From: Bradyrhizobium genomosp. I (2014)
GTDB taxonomy: Bacteria > Pseudomonadota > Alphaproteobacteria > Rhizobiales > Xanthobacteraceae
Assembly (NCBI RefSeq): GCF_000261685.1
Contig: NZ_AJQE01000263.1
Coordinates: forward strand, 1 to 58,494
DNA: 58,494 nt
Direction: 5' to 3'
The position numbers were made by a program, and so were the translations under genes. Shown piece by piece: positions 45,453 to 53,682 of the stretch; the stretch's first letter is position 1, and each line of letters starts with the position of its first letter. The notes below the pieces were generated by a model. The model was not told where the DNA came from, ran no database searches, and was given only the letters and a program-made list of their open reading frames with translations.

Positions 45453-46676
45453 TTAGTCCACTGCCTTCGTCACGATGCGGATCTCCGATGTCAGCGTTCG
45501 GTGCACCGGGCACTTGTCGGCGATCTCCATCAGCCTCCTGCGTTGCTCGGCATCGAGGGCTCCGTCCATCGCGATGTCGCGCTCGATCTGGTCGAGCATG
45601 CCCTCGCGTGTCTCGCACTCTTCGCAGTCCTTTGCATGGATCTTGGAATGCTTCAGGGTGACGGTCACGCGCTCGAGCGGCAGTGACTTGCGGTCGGCGT
45701 AGAGACGCATGGTCATGGAGGTGCACGCGCCGAGCCCGGCGAGCAGGAAGTCATACGGTCCGGGCCCGGCATCTGCGCCGCCGGCCGCAACGGGTTCGTC
45801 CGCCACGAGATGATGCGGCCCGACGGTGATGGTCTGGTTGAACTTGCTCTTGCGGGTCTCCTGCACCACGACCTTTCGCGGTTCCCCGGGCAGATCCATC
45901 GCTTTGGCGGGCTTTGCTGCGTCGATGTAACGGCTCGCCCAGGCCGCGATCACGTCGGTCGCGTAGAGCGCGTCGGTCGGCTTGGTCAACAGATGATCGG
46001 CGTGGTCGAGCGAGACGAAACTCTTGGGATGCTTGGCCGCAACGAAAATCCTTGTCGCGTTGTCGATGCCGACCGTGTCGTCCACCGGCGAATGCATCAC
46101 CAGCAGCGCCTTGTGCAGGCCGGTGACATCCTTCATCAGTTCGTGCTCGGCGATGTCGTCGATGAATTCGCGCTTGATCCGGAACGGGCGTCCCGCGAGC
46201 GAGACTTCGACCTCGCCCTGGGTGCGGATCTTGTCGATGTGCTCCTTGAACAGACCGGTGACATGGGCGGGATCGGACGGCGCCGCGATGGTCGCGACCG
46301 CCCGGGCTTCCGGGATTTGGTCGGCTGCGGCCAGGATCGCCGCGCCGCCGAGGCTGTGCCCGATCAGGATCGATGGCGGCTTGCGGACGCTACGTAGATG
46401 ATCGGCCGCGCGCACGAGATCGGCGACGTTGGAGGAAAAGGTCGAATTGGCGAATTCGCCTTCGCTGGAGCCGAGCCCGGTGAAGTCGAAGCGCAGCACC
46501 GCAATGCCGCTGGCGGCAAGCGCGACAGAGATGCGCTTGGCTGCCAGCGTATCCTTGCCGCAGGTGAAGCAATGCGCGAACAGCGCGAAGGCCACGGGCT
46601 CGCCGTCCGGCAACTCCAGCGCAGCCGCAAGCTGATGGCCGCCCTCTCCGGTGAACTGGAAGCGTTCCGTCGGCAT
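45453..46676 (-). CDS. alpha/beta hydrolase - OsmC fusion protein
   Basis: A 407-residue two-domain protein. Residues 1-255 are a small alpha/beta hydrolase (FAHCFTCGKDTLAAKRIS, VLRFDFTGLGSSEGEFANS, nucleophile in LIGHSLGGAAIL, acid and His near SPVDDTVG and LDHADHLL). Residues about 270-407 are an OsmC/Ohr domain with one peroxidatic Cys in GLGACTSMTMRLYAD and a second Cys-rich turn CEECET. OsmC proteins reduce organic peroxides. Fusions of this kind recur in bacteria; the joint reaction is not known to me. It converges on the MocR gene with a 1-bp gap. Confidence 0.88.
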   Translation of the reverse strand: MPTERFQFTGEGGHQLAAALELPDGEPVAFALFAHCFTCGKDTLAAKRISVALAASGIAVLRFDFTGLGSSEGEFANSTFSSNVADLVRAADHLRSVRKPPSILIGHSLGGAAILAAADQIPEARAVATIAAPSDPAHVTGLFKEHIDKIRTQGEVEVSLAGRPFRIKREFIDDIAEHELMKDVTGLHKALLVMHSPVDDTVGIDNATRIFVAAKHPKSFVSLDHADHLLTKPTDALYATDVIAAWASRYIDAAKPAKAMDLPGEPRKVVVQETRKSKFNQTITVGPHHLVADEPVAAGGADAGPGPYDFLLAGLGACTSMTMRLYADRKSLPLERVTVTLKHSKIHAKDCEECETREGMLDQIERDIAMDGALDAEQRRRLMEIADKCPVHRTLTSEIRIVTKAVD

Positions 46677-46701
46677 GAGGTCCTCCCGTCCTTGTCTGAA
46701 T

Positions 46702-47358
46702 CTAGTCGCCCGAATAGCGCTGCTCGGCCCAGGGATCGCCGCGATTATGATAGCCGCGGACTTCCCAGAAGCCGGGTGCGTCGTCGGTCACGAATTCGAT
46801 GGCCTGGAGCCATTTGGCGCTCTTCCAGAAATACAGATGCGGCACGACCAGCCGCACCGGGCCGCCATGCTCCTCCGACAGCGGCTGTCCCGACCAGCTA
46901 TGGGCGAGCAGAGCGTCTTCGGCGGCGAAGTCATCCAGCGCCAGGTTGGTGGTGTAGCCGTCGTAGGAGTGCAGCACGACGAAGCGTGCATCCTCGCGCG
47001 GTCGGCAGGTTGCGAGCAGCTCGCGCGTGGCGAGCCCATCCCACTCATTGTCGTAGCGCGACCAGGTCGTCACGCAGTGGATGTCGGAGGTGAACCGCGC
47101 CTGCTTCTGTGCGATGAACTCGTCGAAGGTCCAGAACACGGGAGTTTCGACCGCGCCATAGACGTCGAGCCGCCAGCGCTCGCGCGAGATCGGCGGCACG
47201 ACGCCGAGATCGAGCACCGGCCAGTCCTGGGTGAGGTGCTGGCCGGGCGGAAGCCTTTGATCCGCCGGCCGCGTGATTTTCCCTGTGAGAAAGCGGCCCT
47301 CGCGCGCCCACTTTTCCTTGGTGCGCGTCAGCTTGCTGTCGGATGGCTTGTCGGTCAT
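46702..47358 (-). CDS. sulfite oxidase-like molybdopterin oxidoreductase
   Basis: A 218-residue protein with the oxidoreductase molybdopterin-binding fold. The Mo-ligand Cys is in SDIHCVTTWSRYDNEWDG; HGGPVRLVVPHLYFWKSAKW is the conserved late block and WEVRGYHNRGDPW the C-terminus. There is no signal peptide or Tat motif and no haem domain, so this is the short cytoplasmic YuiH-like type. The substrate is unknown. It lies 3 bp downstream of the MFS gene and is probably cotranscribed with it. Confidence 0.88.
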   Translation of the reverse strand: MTDKPSDSKLTRTKEKWAREGRFLTGKITRPADQRLPPGQHLTQDWPVLDLGVVPPISRERWRLDVYGAVETPVFWTFDEFIAQKQARFTSDIHCVTTWSRYDNEWDGLATRELLATCRPREDARFVVLHSYDGYTTNLALDDFAAEDALLAHSWSGQPLSEEHGGPVRLVVPHLYFWKSAKWLQAIEFVTDDAPGFWEVRGYHNRGDPWAEQRYSGD

Positions 47359-47361
47359 GGC

Positions 47362-48684
47362 CTACTCGTGGCGATGCATTGCGGAGGCGTGCTTGGTGTC
47401 GCGCATGGTGGAATAGATGATCAGCGACAGGCATATGATGCCGCTGAGATAGAAATAGAACCAGTCTTCGTGCCCGATGCTCTTGAAGTAGAGCGCGACC
47501 GCAGGTGCCGTGCCGCCGAAGATCGAAACCGTGATCGCATAGGGCAGGCCGACACCGAGCGCGCGCACGTTGGTCGGGAACAGCTCGGCCTTGACCACCG
47601 CGTTGATGGAAGTGTAGCCGGCGACGAACAGCCAGGCAGCGCAGATCAGGATGAACGCGACGAAGGGCGACTTGGTCTCCTTCAGCGTCATCAACAGCGG
47701 CACGGTCGCGAGTGTGCCGGCGACACCGAAGAAGATCAGCAGCGGCTTGCGTCCGATCTTGTCGGAGATCGCGCCGTAGATCGGCTGGAGGATGGTCGCG
47801 AAGATCAGCGTGCCGAAGATCACGAACGTGGTCTGGTCCTCGGTCAGGCCGACCGAGAGCCTGACGAAGGTCTGCATGTAGGTGGTGAAAGTGTAGAACG
47901 CCGCGGTGCCGCCGGCAGTGAGGCCGACCACCAGCAGCAGCTCGCGCGGATAGCGCAGCAAGTTGGTGATCGAGCCGGTCGGCTTCACCACCTTCTTGGC
48001 CTCCTCGAACGCCTCGGTCTCGTGCAGGCCGCGCCGCATCACCGCGGCAAAGATCGCCAGCGCTGCGCCGATCGCGAAGGGGATGCGCCAGCCCCAGGCT
48101 TTCAGCTCCTCCGGTGTGAGGAAGACCTTTTGCAGGAGCAGCAGCACGATGATCGCGGTGAGCTGGCCGCCGATCAGCGTCACGTACTGGAAGCTGGAAT
48201 AGAAGCCGCGATGCTTGGGATCGGCGACCTCGCTGAGATAGGTGGCGCTGGCACCATATTCGCCGCCGAGGCTCAGGCCCTCGATGACGCGGGCGAGCGC
48301 CAGGATCACCGGCGCGGCGAAGCCAATCGTGGCATGGGTCGGCGTCAGCGCGATGATCAGCGAGCCGAAGCACATGAAGACGACGGACAGGGTCAGCGAG
48401 ATGCGGCGGCCAAAATGGTCGGCGAGATAGCCGAAGAACCAGCCGCCGAGGGGGCGCATCAGGAAGGTCGCCGCGAACACCACGGCGGCGTTCAGTTGTT
48501 GCACGACGGGGTCGTTACCGGGGAAGAACGCCGGCGCGAAGTAGAGCGCAAACGCCGTATAGGCGTAGAAATCGTACCATTCGACGAGATTGCCGATGGA
48601 GCCGATGAAGATCGCCTTGATCCGCCGCTCGGCGTCGGCGACGTCAAAATGCTCAGAGGCCGGGTCGGTTGCTTGCACTGTCAC
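47362..48684 (-). CDS. MFS transporter of the metabolite:H+ symporter (MHS) type
   Basis: About 440 residues with twelve helices. MHS landmarks are IGNLVEWYDFYAYTAFALYF in helix 1, FLMRPLGGWFFGYLADHFGR in loop 2-3, GLSLGGEYGASATYLSE, and SDKIGRKPLLIFFG in the second half. Relatives carry osmolytes, dicarboxylates, shikimate or aromatic acids. The start is uncertain: GTG 48684 (VTVQATDP) gives the family-like N-terminus, since the open frame runs far upstream into the P450 gene without conserved sequence. It lies 32 bp after the P450 gene. Confidence 0.85.
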   Translation of the reverse strand: MTVQATDPASEHFDVADAERRIKAIFIGSIGNLVEWYDFYAYTAFALYFAPAFFPGNDPVVQQLNAAVVFAATFLMRPLGGWFFGYLADHFGRRISLTLSVVFMCFGSLIIALTPTHATIGFAAPVILALARVIEGLSLGGEYGASATYLSEVADPKHRGFYSSFQYVTLIGGQLTAIIVLLLLQKVFLTPEELKAWGWRIPFAIGAALAIFAAVMRRGLHETEAFEEAKKVVKPTGSITNLLRYPRELLLVVGLTAGGTAAFYTFTTYMQTFVRLSVGLTEDQTTFVIFGTLIFATILQPIYGAISDKIGRKPLLIFFGVAGTLATVPLLMTLKETKSPFVAFILICAAWLFVAGYTSINAVVKAELFPTNVRALGVGLPYAITVSIFGGTAPAVALYFKSIGHEDWFYFYLSGIICLSLIIYSTMRDTKHASAMHRHE

Positions 48685-48716
48685 GTCCGGCCTCTTCGTA
48701 CCTCTGCTGGAGAGGC

Positions 48717-49940
48717 CTACATCGCCTTTCCGAGCAGAAATGGCAACTGGCGGGGGCCTCTCACCGTTCCCTGCGACCAGGTCACCGTGCCTGCCGGATC
48801 GAGGCTGAAGTCGGGAATCCGCTTCAACCATTCCTCCAGCGCAACCTGCATTTCCATGCGCGCAAGGTTGGAACCGACGCAACGGTGGATGCCGAGGCCG
48901 AAGGCGGCGTGGCGATTCTCGCGGCGGTCGATCACGACTTTGTCAGCGTCCGGAAACATCTTGGGGTCGCGGTTGGCTGCCGGGAACGACAGCAGCACCA
49001 TGTTGCCCGGCTTGACCGGACAGCCGGAAACCGTGGTCTCCTTGACCACTTCGCGCGCCATCGTCACCGGCGAATAGGCGCGCAGCAGCTCCTCCACCGC
49101 GGTCGGGATCAGCTCTGGCTCGGCGATCAGCCGCTCGCGGTCGGCGGGCGTCTTCGCGAGATGCCAGAGCGAGGAGCCGATCGCGCTCCAGGTGGTGTCG
49201 ATGCCGGCGATCAGCAGCAGGCGCAGCGAGCCCAGCACATGGGTGTCCTCGAGCGGATTACCGTTCTTGTCCCTCGCGTTCATCAGGTAGGAAATCAGGT
49301 CGTCGGTGGGCTTGTTCTTGCGCGCCTCGATGTGACCGCCGAAATAGGCGGTCATCTCCTGCACGGCCTGGAGCAGCTTGCTCTCGTCCCTGATGCCGAG
49401 CTCGAGGATCATGTGAATCCAGTTGATGAAAAGGTCGCTGTCGCTCTCGGGAATGCCGAGCATGTGCGCGATCGCCCGCACCGGAATGTGCTTGGTGTAG
49501 CGCGCCGCAGCGTCCACCCTCTGCTCGGCGATGAAGTCGTCGATCAGCTCGTTGCAGATGGCGCGGACCCGCGGCTCGAGCTTCTTCATCGCGTCCGGCG
49601 TGAAGGGCGGCAGCAGCAATTGCTTGGCCGGCTTGTGCTCGGGCGGATCGGAGGTGATCGGCGGGGCCGCGTTCCTGCTGGTGATTTCCGGCCGTACGTC
49701 ACGGACGATGATGCGGCGCGAAGAGAAGTGCTCGGTGTCGTTGGCAATCTCGCGCACGGCTTCATAGGTCGTCGGCAGGTAGCAGCCGAGGAAGCGTTCC
49801 GTGTGCACCACGGGACTCGCGGCGCGCAGTTCGTCCCAGATCGGGAAGGGGTCCTCGGTCCATTGCGGATCGGTGTGGTCGAAGTCATGGACCCAGTCGG
49901 TCACGGGCGGATGGGCGGCGGGCTGGTTGACGTCGGACAT
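48717..49940 (-). CDS. cytochrome P450, class I bacterial
   Basis: A 407-residue soluble P450. I-helix LLLIAGIDTTWSAIGSSLWH, ExxR in VEELLRAY, and the haem Cys in AAFGLGIHRCVGSNLAR. MSDVNQPAAH at ATG 49940 is chosen; the frame continues upstream but crosses the ferredoxin gene. The DPPEHKPAKQLLLPPFTPDA block is typical of the family. Electrons should come from the 3Fe-4S ferredoxin 53 bp upstream, with a reductase encoded elsewhere. The substrate is unknown, and the transporter next door may import or export it. Confidence 0.9.
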   Translation of the reverse strand: MSDVNQPAAHPPVTDWVHDFDHTDPQWTEDPFPIWDELRAASPVVHTERFLGCYLPTTYEAVREIANDTEHFSSRRIIVRDVRPEITSRNAAPPITSDPPEHKPAKQLLLPPFTPDAMKKLEPRVRAICNELIDDFIAEQRVDAAARYTKHIPVRAIAHMLGIPESDSDLFINWIHMILELGIRDESKLLQAVQEMTAYFGGHIEARKNKPTDDLISYLMNARDKNGNPLEDTHVLGSLRLLLIAGIDTTWSAIGSSLWHLAKTPADRERLIAEPELIPTAVEELLRAYSPVTMAREVVKETTVSGCPVKPGNMVLLSFPAANRDPKMFPDADKVVIDRRENRHAAFGLGIHRCVGSNLARMEMQVALEEWLKRIPDFSLDPAGTVTWSQGTVRGPRQLPFLLGKAM

Positions 49941-49993
49941 GGCAGGGAATTCCTTGGCTCGTGTTCGCTGAAAGCACGCGGGGCGCGGCCGCG

Positions 49994-50203
49994 CTACTCC
50001 TCGATCACATCGATCGCGATTTCCGGGCAATTGGATTTCGCAAGCCAGGCCTTGTCCTCGAGCCCCGGTGGGACGGTGCCGTCGCCGACCTCGTGCGCAT
50101 TGCCGTATTCGTCGAGCTCGAACAGCTCCGGCGCGAGTGCCTTGCAGCGGGCATGGCCCTGGCATTTGTCGGGATCGACATGAACCTTCAGTCGTTCTGC
50201 CAT
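49994..50203 (-). CDS. 3Fe-4S ferredoxin, partner of the P450
   Basis: A 69-residue ferredoxin of the P450-associated type. Ligands Cys14, Cys20 and Cys59 are present; the fourth position is His17 (CQGHARC), giving a C-x2-H-x2-C motif known in this group and consistent with a 3Fe-4S cluster. The end NCPEIAIDVIEE is typical. It is first in the operon, followed by the P450, the MFS transporter and the molybdoenzyme, all on the minus strand. The promoter at 50283-50312 lies about 80 bp upstream. Confidence 0.92.
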   Translation of the reverse strand: MAERLKVHVDPDKCQGHARCKALAPELFELDEYGNAHEVGDGTVPPGLEDKAWLAKSNCPEIAIDVIEE

Positions 50204-50282
50204 TGCAGCTTCCTTGGTCGTGTGCGCGCAGGGCCCGTAGGGCGGCGCGGTTCCTCATTGAGTTCTATTTAAGTTATATCCT

Positions 50283-50312
50283 ATTACATTCGCGACGGGC
50301 TTTCCCTGTCAA
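50283..50312 (-). promoter_or_regulatory. promoter of the ferredoxin-P450 operon
   Basis: On the minus strand TTGACA (50312-50307), an 18-bp spacer and TGTAAT (50288-50283) match sigma-70 consensus at 11 of 12 positions. The surrounding DNA is unusually AT-rich. The rest of the 324-bp gap (50204-50527) shows no gene. Confidence 0.65.
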
Positions 50313-50476
50313 GCGTAAACTTATGGTGGACAGTCCAGCGATTGCTGCGAAACCGGAGTTTCCAGGCCGTACTGGCCGCACGCACGCGAAGCTGAACAAT
50401 GAGCGGCCCGCAGCTGTTGTCAGCGTACGAGTGGCGTGCTGAAGGGGATCTGCTGGGCGGGGAAGGTATAACCCGC

Positions 50477-50505
50477 GTCTCGCCCCGTTGCAGGCGGGGC
50501 GAGAC
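50477..50505 (-). terminator. hairpin downstream of the first repeat-protein gene
   Basis: Perfect 10-bp stem (50477-50486 with 50496-50505), 9-nt loop, 22 bp past the stop of the gene at 50528-51733. There is no clear T tract on the minus strand. The paralogous gene has an analogous hairpin at 51937-51967. Confidence 0.65.
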
Positions 50506-50527
50506 CGTTGCTCCCGGAGCAACTCGC

Positions 50528-51733
50528 TCAGATGAGGAAGTCGGTCGGGTGCAGGCTCGCCGCGTGGACGCCGTCGAGCGTGATGGAGTCGCTCGCCGAC
50601 AGTTGAATCACGGCGTCGCCGGCGGCATTGTCGCTGATCAGGCTCGACAGCGCTGTCCAGTCCGCAAATCCGTAGTCGTGCACATTGATCAGATCGTGCT
50701 CCGTCACGGTGCTGCCTACCGCCTTGTTACCCTGATCGAAGTCGGTGATGAGGTCATTACCGGAGCCGGTGTTGAAGACGAAGATATCGCTGTTCCCCCC
50801 GCCCGCGAGCTGGTCATCGCCGCCGCCGCCATTGAGCACGTCCCTGCCGCCGGCGATCGAGCCAGGCGTTGCGGGGGCGTAGTTCGCGGCATCTCCATAG
50901 AGGTGATCGTTGGTTCCCCCACCAGTAAGAATATCGTTACCCCCTCGGGAATTGCCGGACATGGTCCTCGCATCGCCGAAGAGCTCCGGGTGCGAAAACT
51001 GGACGGTGTCGATGCCATCGAACGCGAGTGTGAGAATGTCATCTCCCCCTTGGGCATTGTCGGTCAGCGAGGTCACCGAATCTCCGTAGCCGAATCCGCC
51101 GGTCATGACGACTTCAGTGCCGAAGGTGAAGGTGATGTTGTCGTTGCCGCCATGCGCATCGCCGCCGATGGAGCCGATGGCATCGCCACTGGCTGTTGCA
51201 AAGCCCTGCAGGGTGTCCACGTCGATGTCGAGCGTGTCATTGCCGCCCTGCGCCGTGCCGCTCATGGAACCGCCGGCATCGCCGGCGTACACATGGTCGT
51301 AGCTTCGCCAGCCGACCGAGCCCGTGATGGTGTCATTGCCGCCGTGCGAATTGCCCGACATGTCGCCGACCACATCGCCGAAAACATGAACGTCGGTGTA
51401 CAGCCCGCTGGCCTGGACATTGAGCGTATCGTTGCCGCCCTTGGCGTCGTCGGTCATCGCCTGGGCATCGCCGACCACGAGGAAGGCGTTCCAGCCGAAG
51501 TTCAAATTGACGATCAGGGTGTCGTTGCCGCCGTGGGACTGGCCATGCAACGTCGTGTTGTCCTCGCCGAAGATAGTGACCTCTGCTTCTGGCTGGGTGA
51601 TGGTTGCCGTCACGGTGTCGTTGCCGCCCCAGGCGTCCGCGGTGGTCGGGAAGGTCGGATCCCCATAGATGGTTTCGATTTGACCAAACTGGTCGAGCAG
51701 GACGTCGATGGTGTCGTTCGGCAGATGCTGCAT
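50528..51733 (-). CDS. secreted GGND-repeat (RTX-like) protein, copy 1
   Basis: A 401-residue acidic protein with no N-terminal signal peptide. GGND-type motifs recur at residues 36, 68, 99, 131, 163, 195, 229 and 264, a period of 31-35. Each unit also holds a second motif of the form GDAxxxMxG about 20 residues on (for example FGDVVGDMSGNSH). Canonical RTX nonapeptides appear only near 295-313 (GGGGDDQLAGGG). The C-terminus (VFNTGSGNDLITDFDQGN ... ITLDGVHAASLHPTDFLI) resembles type I secretion targets, so calcium-dependent folding outside the cell is inferred. No type I exporter is encoded nearby. The function is unknown. GGGAG precedes the ATG. Confidence 0.82.
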   Translation of the reverse strand: MQHLPNDTIDVLLDQFGQIETIYGDPTFPTTADAWGGNDTVTATITQPEAEVTIFGEDNTTLHGQSHGGNDTLIVNLNFGWNAFLVVGDAQAMTDDAKGGNDTLNVQASGLYTDVHVFGDVVGDMSGNSHGGNDTITGSVGWRSYDHVYAGDAGGSMSGTAQGGNDTLDIDVDTLQGFATASGDAIGSIGGDAHGGNDNITFTFGTEVVMTGGFGYGDSVTSLTDNAQGGDDILTLAFDGIDTVQFSHPELFGDARTMSGNSRGGNDILTGGGTNDHLYGDAANYAPATPGSIAGGRDVLNGGGGDDQLAGGGNSDIFVFNTGSGNDLITDFDQGNKAVGSTVTEHDLINVHDYGFADWTALSSLISDNAAGDAVIQLSASDSITLDGVHAASLHPTDFLI

Positions 51734-51875
51734 GGCGTAACTCCCATTTCATTGTCGGAAGCGGGGCCTCACGCCTGCGGACTTTTCTTTGCAAGACGCG
51801 TTGTTGACCACGCTTCACCGGGAGCAGTCTACCTTTGGTAGATGGCGGAGATTTGCAGGAATTCGGGAGAGAGTT
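51734..51875 (-). promoter_or_regulatory. conserved leader of repeat-protein copy 1
   Basis: The 142 bp upstream of the gene are nearly the same as 53192-53330 before copy 2, with about ten differences by eye. They include a 6+6 palindrome with a 3-bp centre (TCTACC/GGTAGA, 51828-51842). The rest of the gap (51876-51988) holds only the terminal hairpin of copy 2. Confidence 0.75.
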
Positions 51876-51936
51876 TGATTGCGGTGAAGATTGGCAGCGC
51901 CCGCGACGGGAACTCGTCTTCGTGCTGTTGCAATCC

Positions 51937-51967
51937 GATGTCGCCCCGTGTGCCACGGGGCGACATC
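51937..51967 (-). terminator. hairpin downstream of the second repeat-protein gene
   Basis: Perfect 14-bp stem (51937-51950 with 51954-51967) and a 3-nt loop, 21 bp past the stop of the gene at 51989-53191. There is no T tract, so it may be a transcript-end stabiliser or partial terminator. Position and GC-rich core (CGCCCCG) match the hairpin of copy 1. Confidence 0.7.
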
Positions 51968-51988
51968 GCCGCCTTTGATTCAATTTCC

Positions 51989-53191
51989 TCAGATGATGAA
52001 GTCGGTTGGATGCAGGTTCGCCGCGTGAATCCCGTCCAGCGTGATCGAATCGTTGGCGGAGAGATGGACCACGGCATCGCCGGCGGTGTTGTCGCTGATC
52101 AGTTTCGACAATGCCGTCCAGTCTGCGAAGCCGTAGCCCTGCACGTCGATCAAATCATGTTCTGCCGCGGTGCTGCCGACGGCTTTGTTACCCTGATCGA
52201 AGTCGTTGATCGTGTCATTGCCGGAACCGGTGTTGAAGACGAAGAAGTCGCTGTTTCCCCCGCCCCACATCTGGTCGTCGCCGGCTCCTCCGTTCAGCGT
52301 ATCGACGCCGCCGGTGATCGAGCCGGGCGATGCGGGCTCATAGGTCGCCGCATCGCCATACATGAAATCCCGGCCCGCGCTGCCGTTGAGGATATCGTTG
52401 CCGCCATGCGAATGGCCCGTCATGGTCGGCGCATCGCCGTACATCTGCGGAACGGCATCCGTGCCTTGGCCGTCGAGCCTGGCGGTGAGCACATCGTCGC
52501 CGCCCTGGGTGAGATCCATCAGCGATGTCGACGAATCCCCCGAGAGGGTTCCGCCCGAGATGGCGCTGTCGCCGTTCAAGGTCAAGGTCAAATTGTCGTT
52601 GCCGCCGTGCGCAAGACCTCTCAGGGAACCGATCGCGTCGCCGCTGACCGTCGCCCCGCCGTCCGACGTGAGCACGCTGACATCGAGTGTGTCGTTGCCG
52701 CCGCGCGAGGTGTCCATCATGGAACCGCCGGCATCGCCGGCGAACAGGTTGGCGCCGCCGCGCCACGCGATGGAGCCGGTGATGTCGTCATGGCCGCCCT
52801 GCGCATTGCCCGACATGTCGCCCACGACATCGCCGAAGGCCGAGACGGTCGTGTAGACTGTGCCATAGGCATCGGCGACGATGGTGTCATTGCCGCCCTT
52901 GGCGTCGTCGATCATCGATTGGGTGTCGCCGACCACGAGGGCGGTGTTCCAGCCGCCGCCGACGTCGGCGATGAGTGTGTCGTTTCCACCTTGCGAATGA
53001 CCAAGCAGCACCGTGTGGTCGTCGCCGAAGATCGTGAGTCTCGTATTGAGCTCGGTGACTGTGGCCGTCACGGTGTCGTTGCCGCCCCAGACGTCCTTGG
53101 CCGCGGGGAAGCCGGGGTCTCCCTCCACGGTCGCGATTTGACCAAACTGGTCGAGGGTGACGTCGAAGGTATCGTTCGGTAGATGCTGCAT
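51989..53191 (-). CDS. secreted GGND-repeat (RTX-like) protein, copy 2
   Basis: A 400-residue paralogue of the protein at 50528-51733, roughly 60-65% identical by eye. It has the same start (MQHLPNDTFDVTLDQFGQI), the same run of GGNDT units every 31-35 residues and the same C-terminal type I secretion-like end (SITLDGIHAANLHPTDFII). Unit order and spacing are kept throughout while the residues between motifs have changed, especially in the strands after GGNDT. It lies upstream of copy 1 in the same direction with its own leader and terminal hairpin, so the whole gene unit was duplicated. The function is unknown. Confidence 0.82.
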   Translation of the reverse strand: MQHLPNDTFDVTLDQFGQIATVEGDPGFPAAKDVWGGNDTVTATVTELNTRLTIFGDDHTVLLGHSQGGNDTLIADVGGGWNTALVVGDTQSMIDDAKGGNDTIVADAYGTVYTTVSAFGDVVGDMSGNAQGGHDDITGSIAWRGGANLFAGDAGGSMMDTSRGGNDTLDVSVLTSDGGATVSGDAIGSLRGLAHGGNDNLTLTLNGDSAISGGTLSGDSSTSLMDLTQGGDDVLTARLDGQGTDAVPQMYGDAPTMTGHSHGGNDILNGSAGRDFMYGDAATYEPASPGSITGGVDTLNGGAGDDQMWGGGNSDFFVFNTGSGNDTINDFDQGNKAVGSTAAEHDLIDVQGYGFADWTALSKLISDNTAGDAVVHLSANDSITLDGIHAANLHPTDFII

Positions 53192-53330
53192 CGCGTAACT
53201 CCCATTTCATTGTCGGAAGCGGGCCTGACGCCTGCAGAATTTTCTTGCAAGACGCGTTGTTGACCACGCTTCAACGGGAGAGTCTACCTTTGGTAGATGG
53301 CAGAGATTTGCAGGAATTCGGGAGAGAGTT
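53192..53330 (-). promoter_or_regulatory. conserved leader of repeat-protein copy 2
   Basis: Counterpart of 51734-51875, including the palindrome TCTACC/GGTAGA at 53283-53297. Similarity stops near 53330, which marks the end of the duplicated unit. The remaining gap 53331-53520 shows no gene or clear signal. Confidence 0.75.
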
Positions 53331-53520
53331 GGATACGATGCACCATATCGTCGGGACGGATACGCTGCGACGACCTGCGGCACGTTTCCTACAACTGCCG
53401 TTTCGCTGCGCCGCGCGCCCATCGCCGAGGTTCCACCCTTGGGCTTTGAACGATTGACGCTCTGGTCCAATGCGGTCCTGCGCGAACGGCATCGCGGGAC
53501 GCGTGATCACATGCGGGGCG

Positions 53521-53682
53521 CTATGGCTTCTTGTGGCTTCGTGCGTACGCTGCCAGTGCCTTCCGCGCCTCCTGTTCGATGATTCTCACCGCGGCGTCGA
53601 CCGCCCGCTCGTGGCCATCGTCGAGAGATTTGTCCCTCATCCAAACATACAGGTAGACCGCCAAAGCATCCTGCAGTGTCAT
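53521..53682 (-). CDS. small hypothetical protein
   Basis: A 53-residue frame, MTLQDALAVYLYVWMRDKSL then DDGHERAVDAAVRIIEQEAR and a basic tail (SHKKP). ATG 53682 follows GAAGAGG by 8 nt; a GTG at 53745 would give 74 residues but has no binding site. The sequence reads as one or two amphipathic helices with no known motif. It stands alone between the repeat-protein leader and a long gap. Expression is unproven. Confidence 0.5.
   Translation of the reverse strand: MTLQDALAVYLYVWMRDKSLDDGHERAVDAAVRIIEQEARKALAAYARSHKKP

Noticed and set aside
51734..51875. Riboswitch in the conserved leader of the repeat-protein genes
   Set aside because: No known riboswitch consensus was recognised, and two leader copies alone cannot show covariation. 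It is kept only as a regulatory region.
50528..53191. Regular ~96-bp periodicity suggesting a CRISPR or satellite array
   Set aside because: The period is codon-based, the repeated element is a protein motif in an intact reading frame, and the DNA between motifs is not of constant spacer type.
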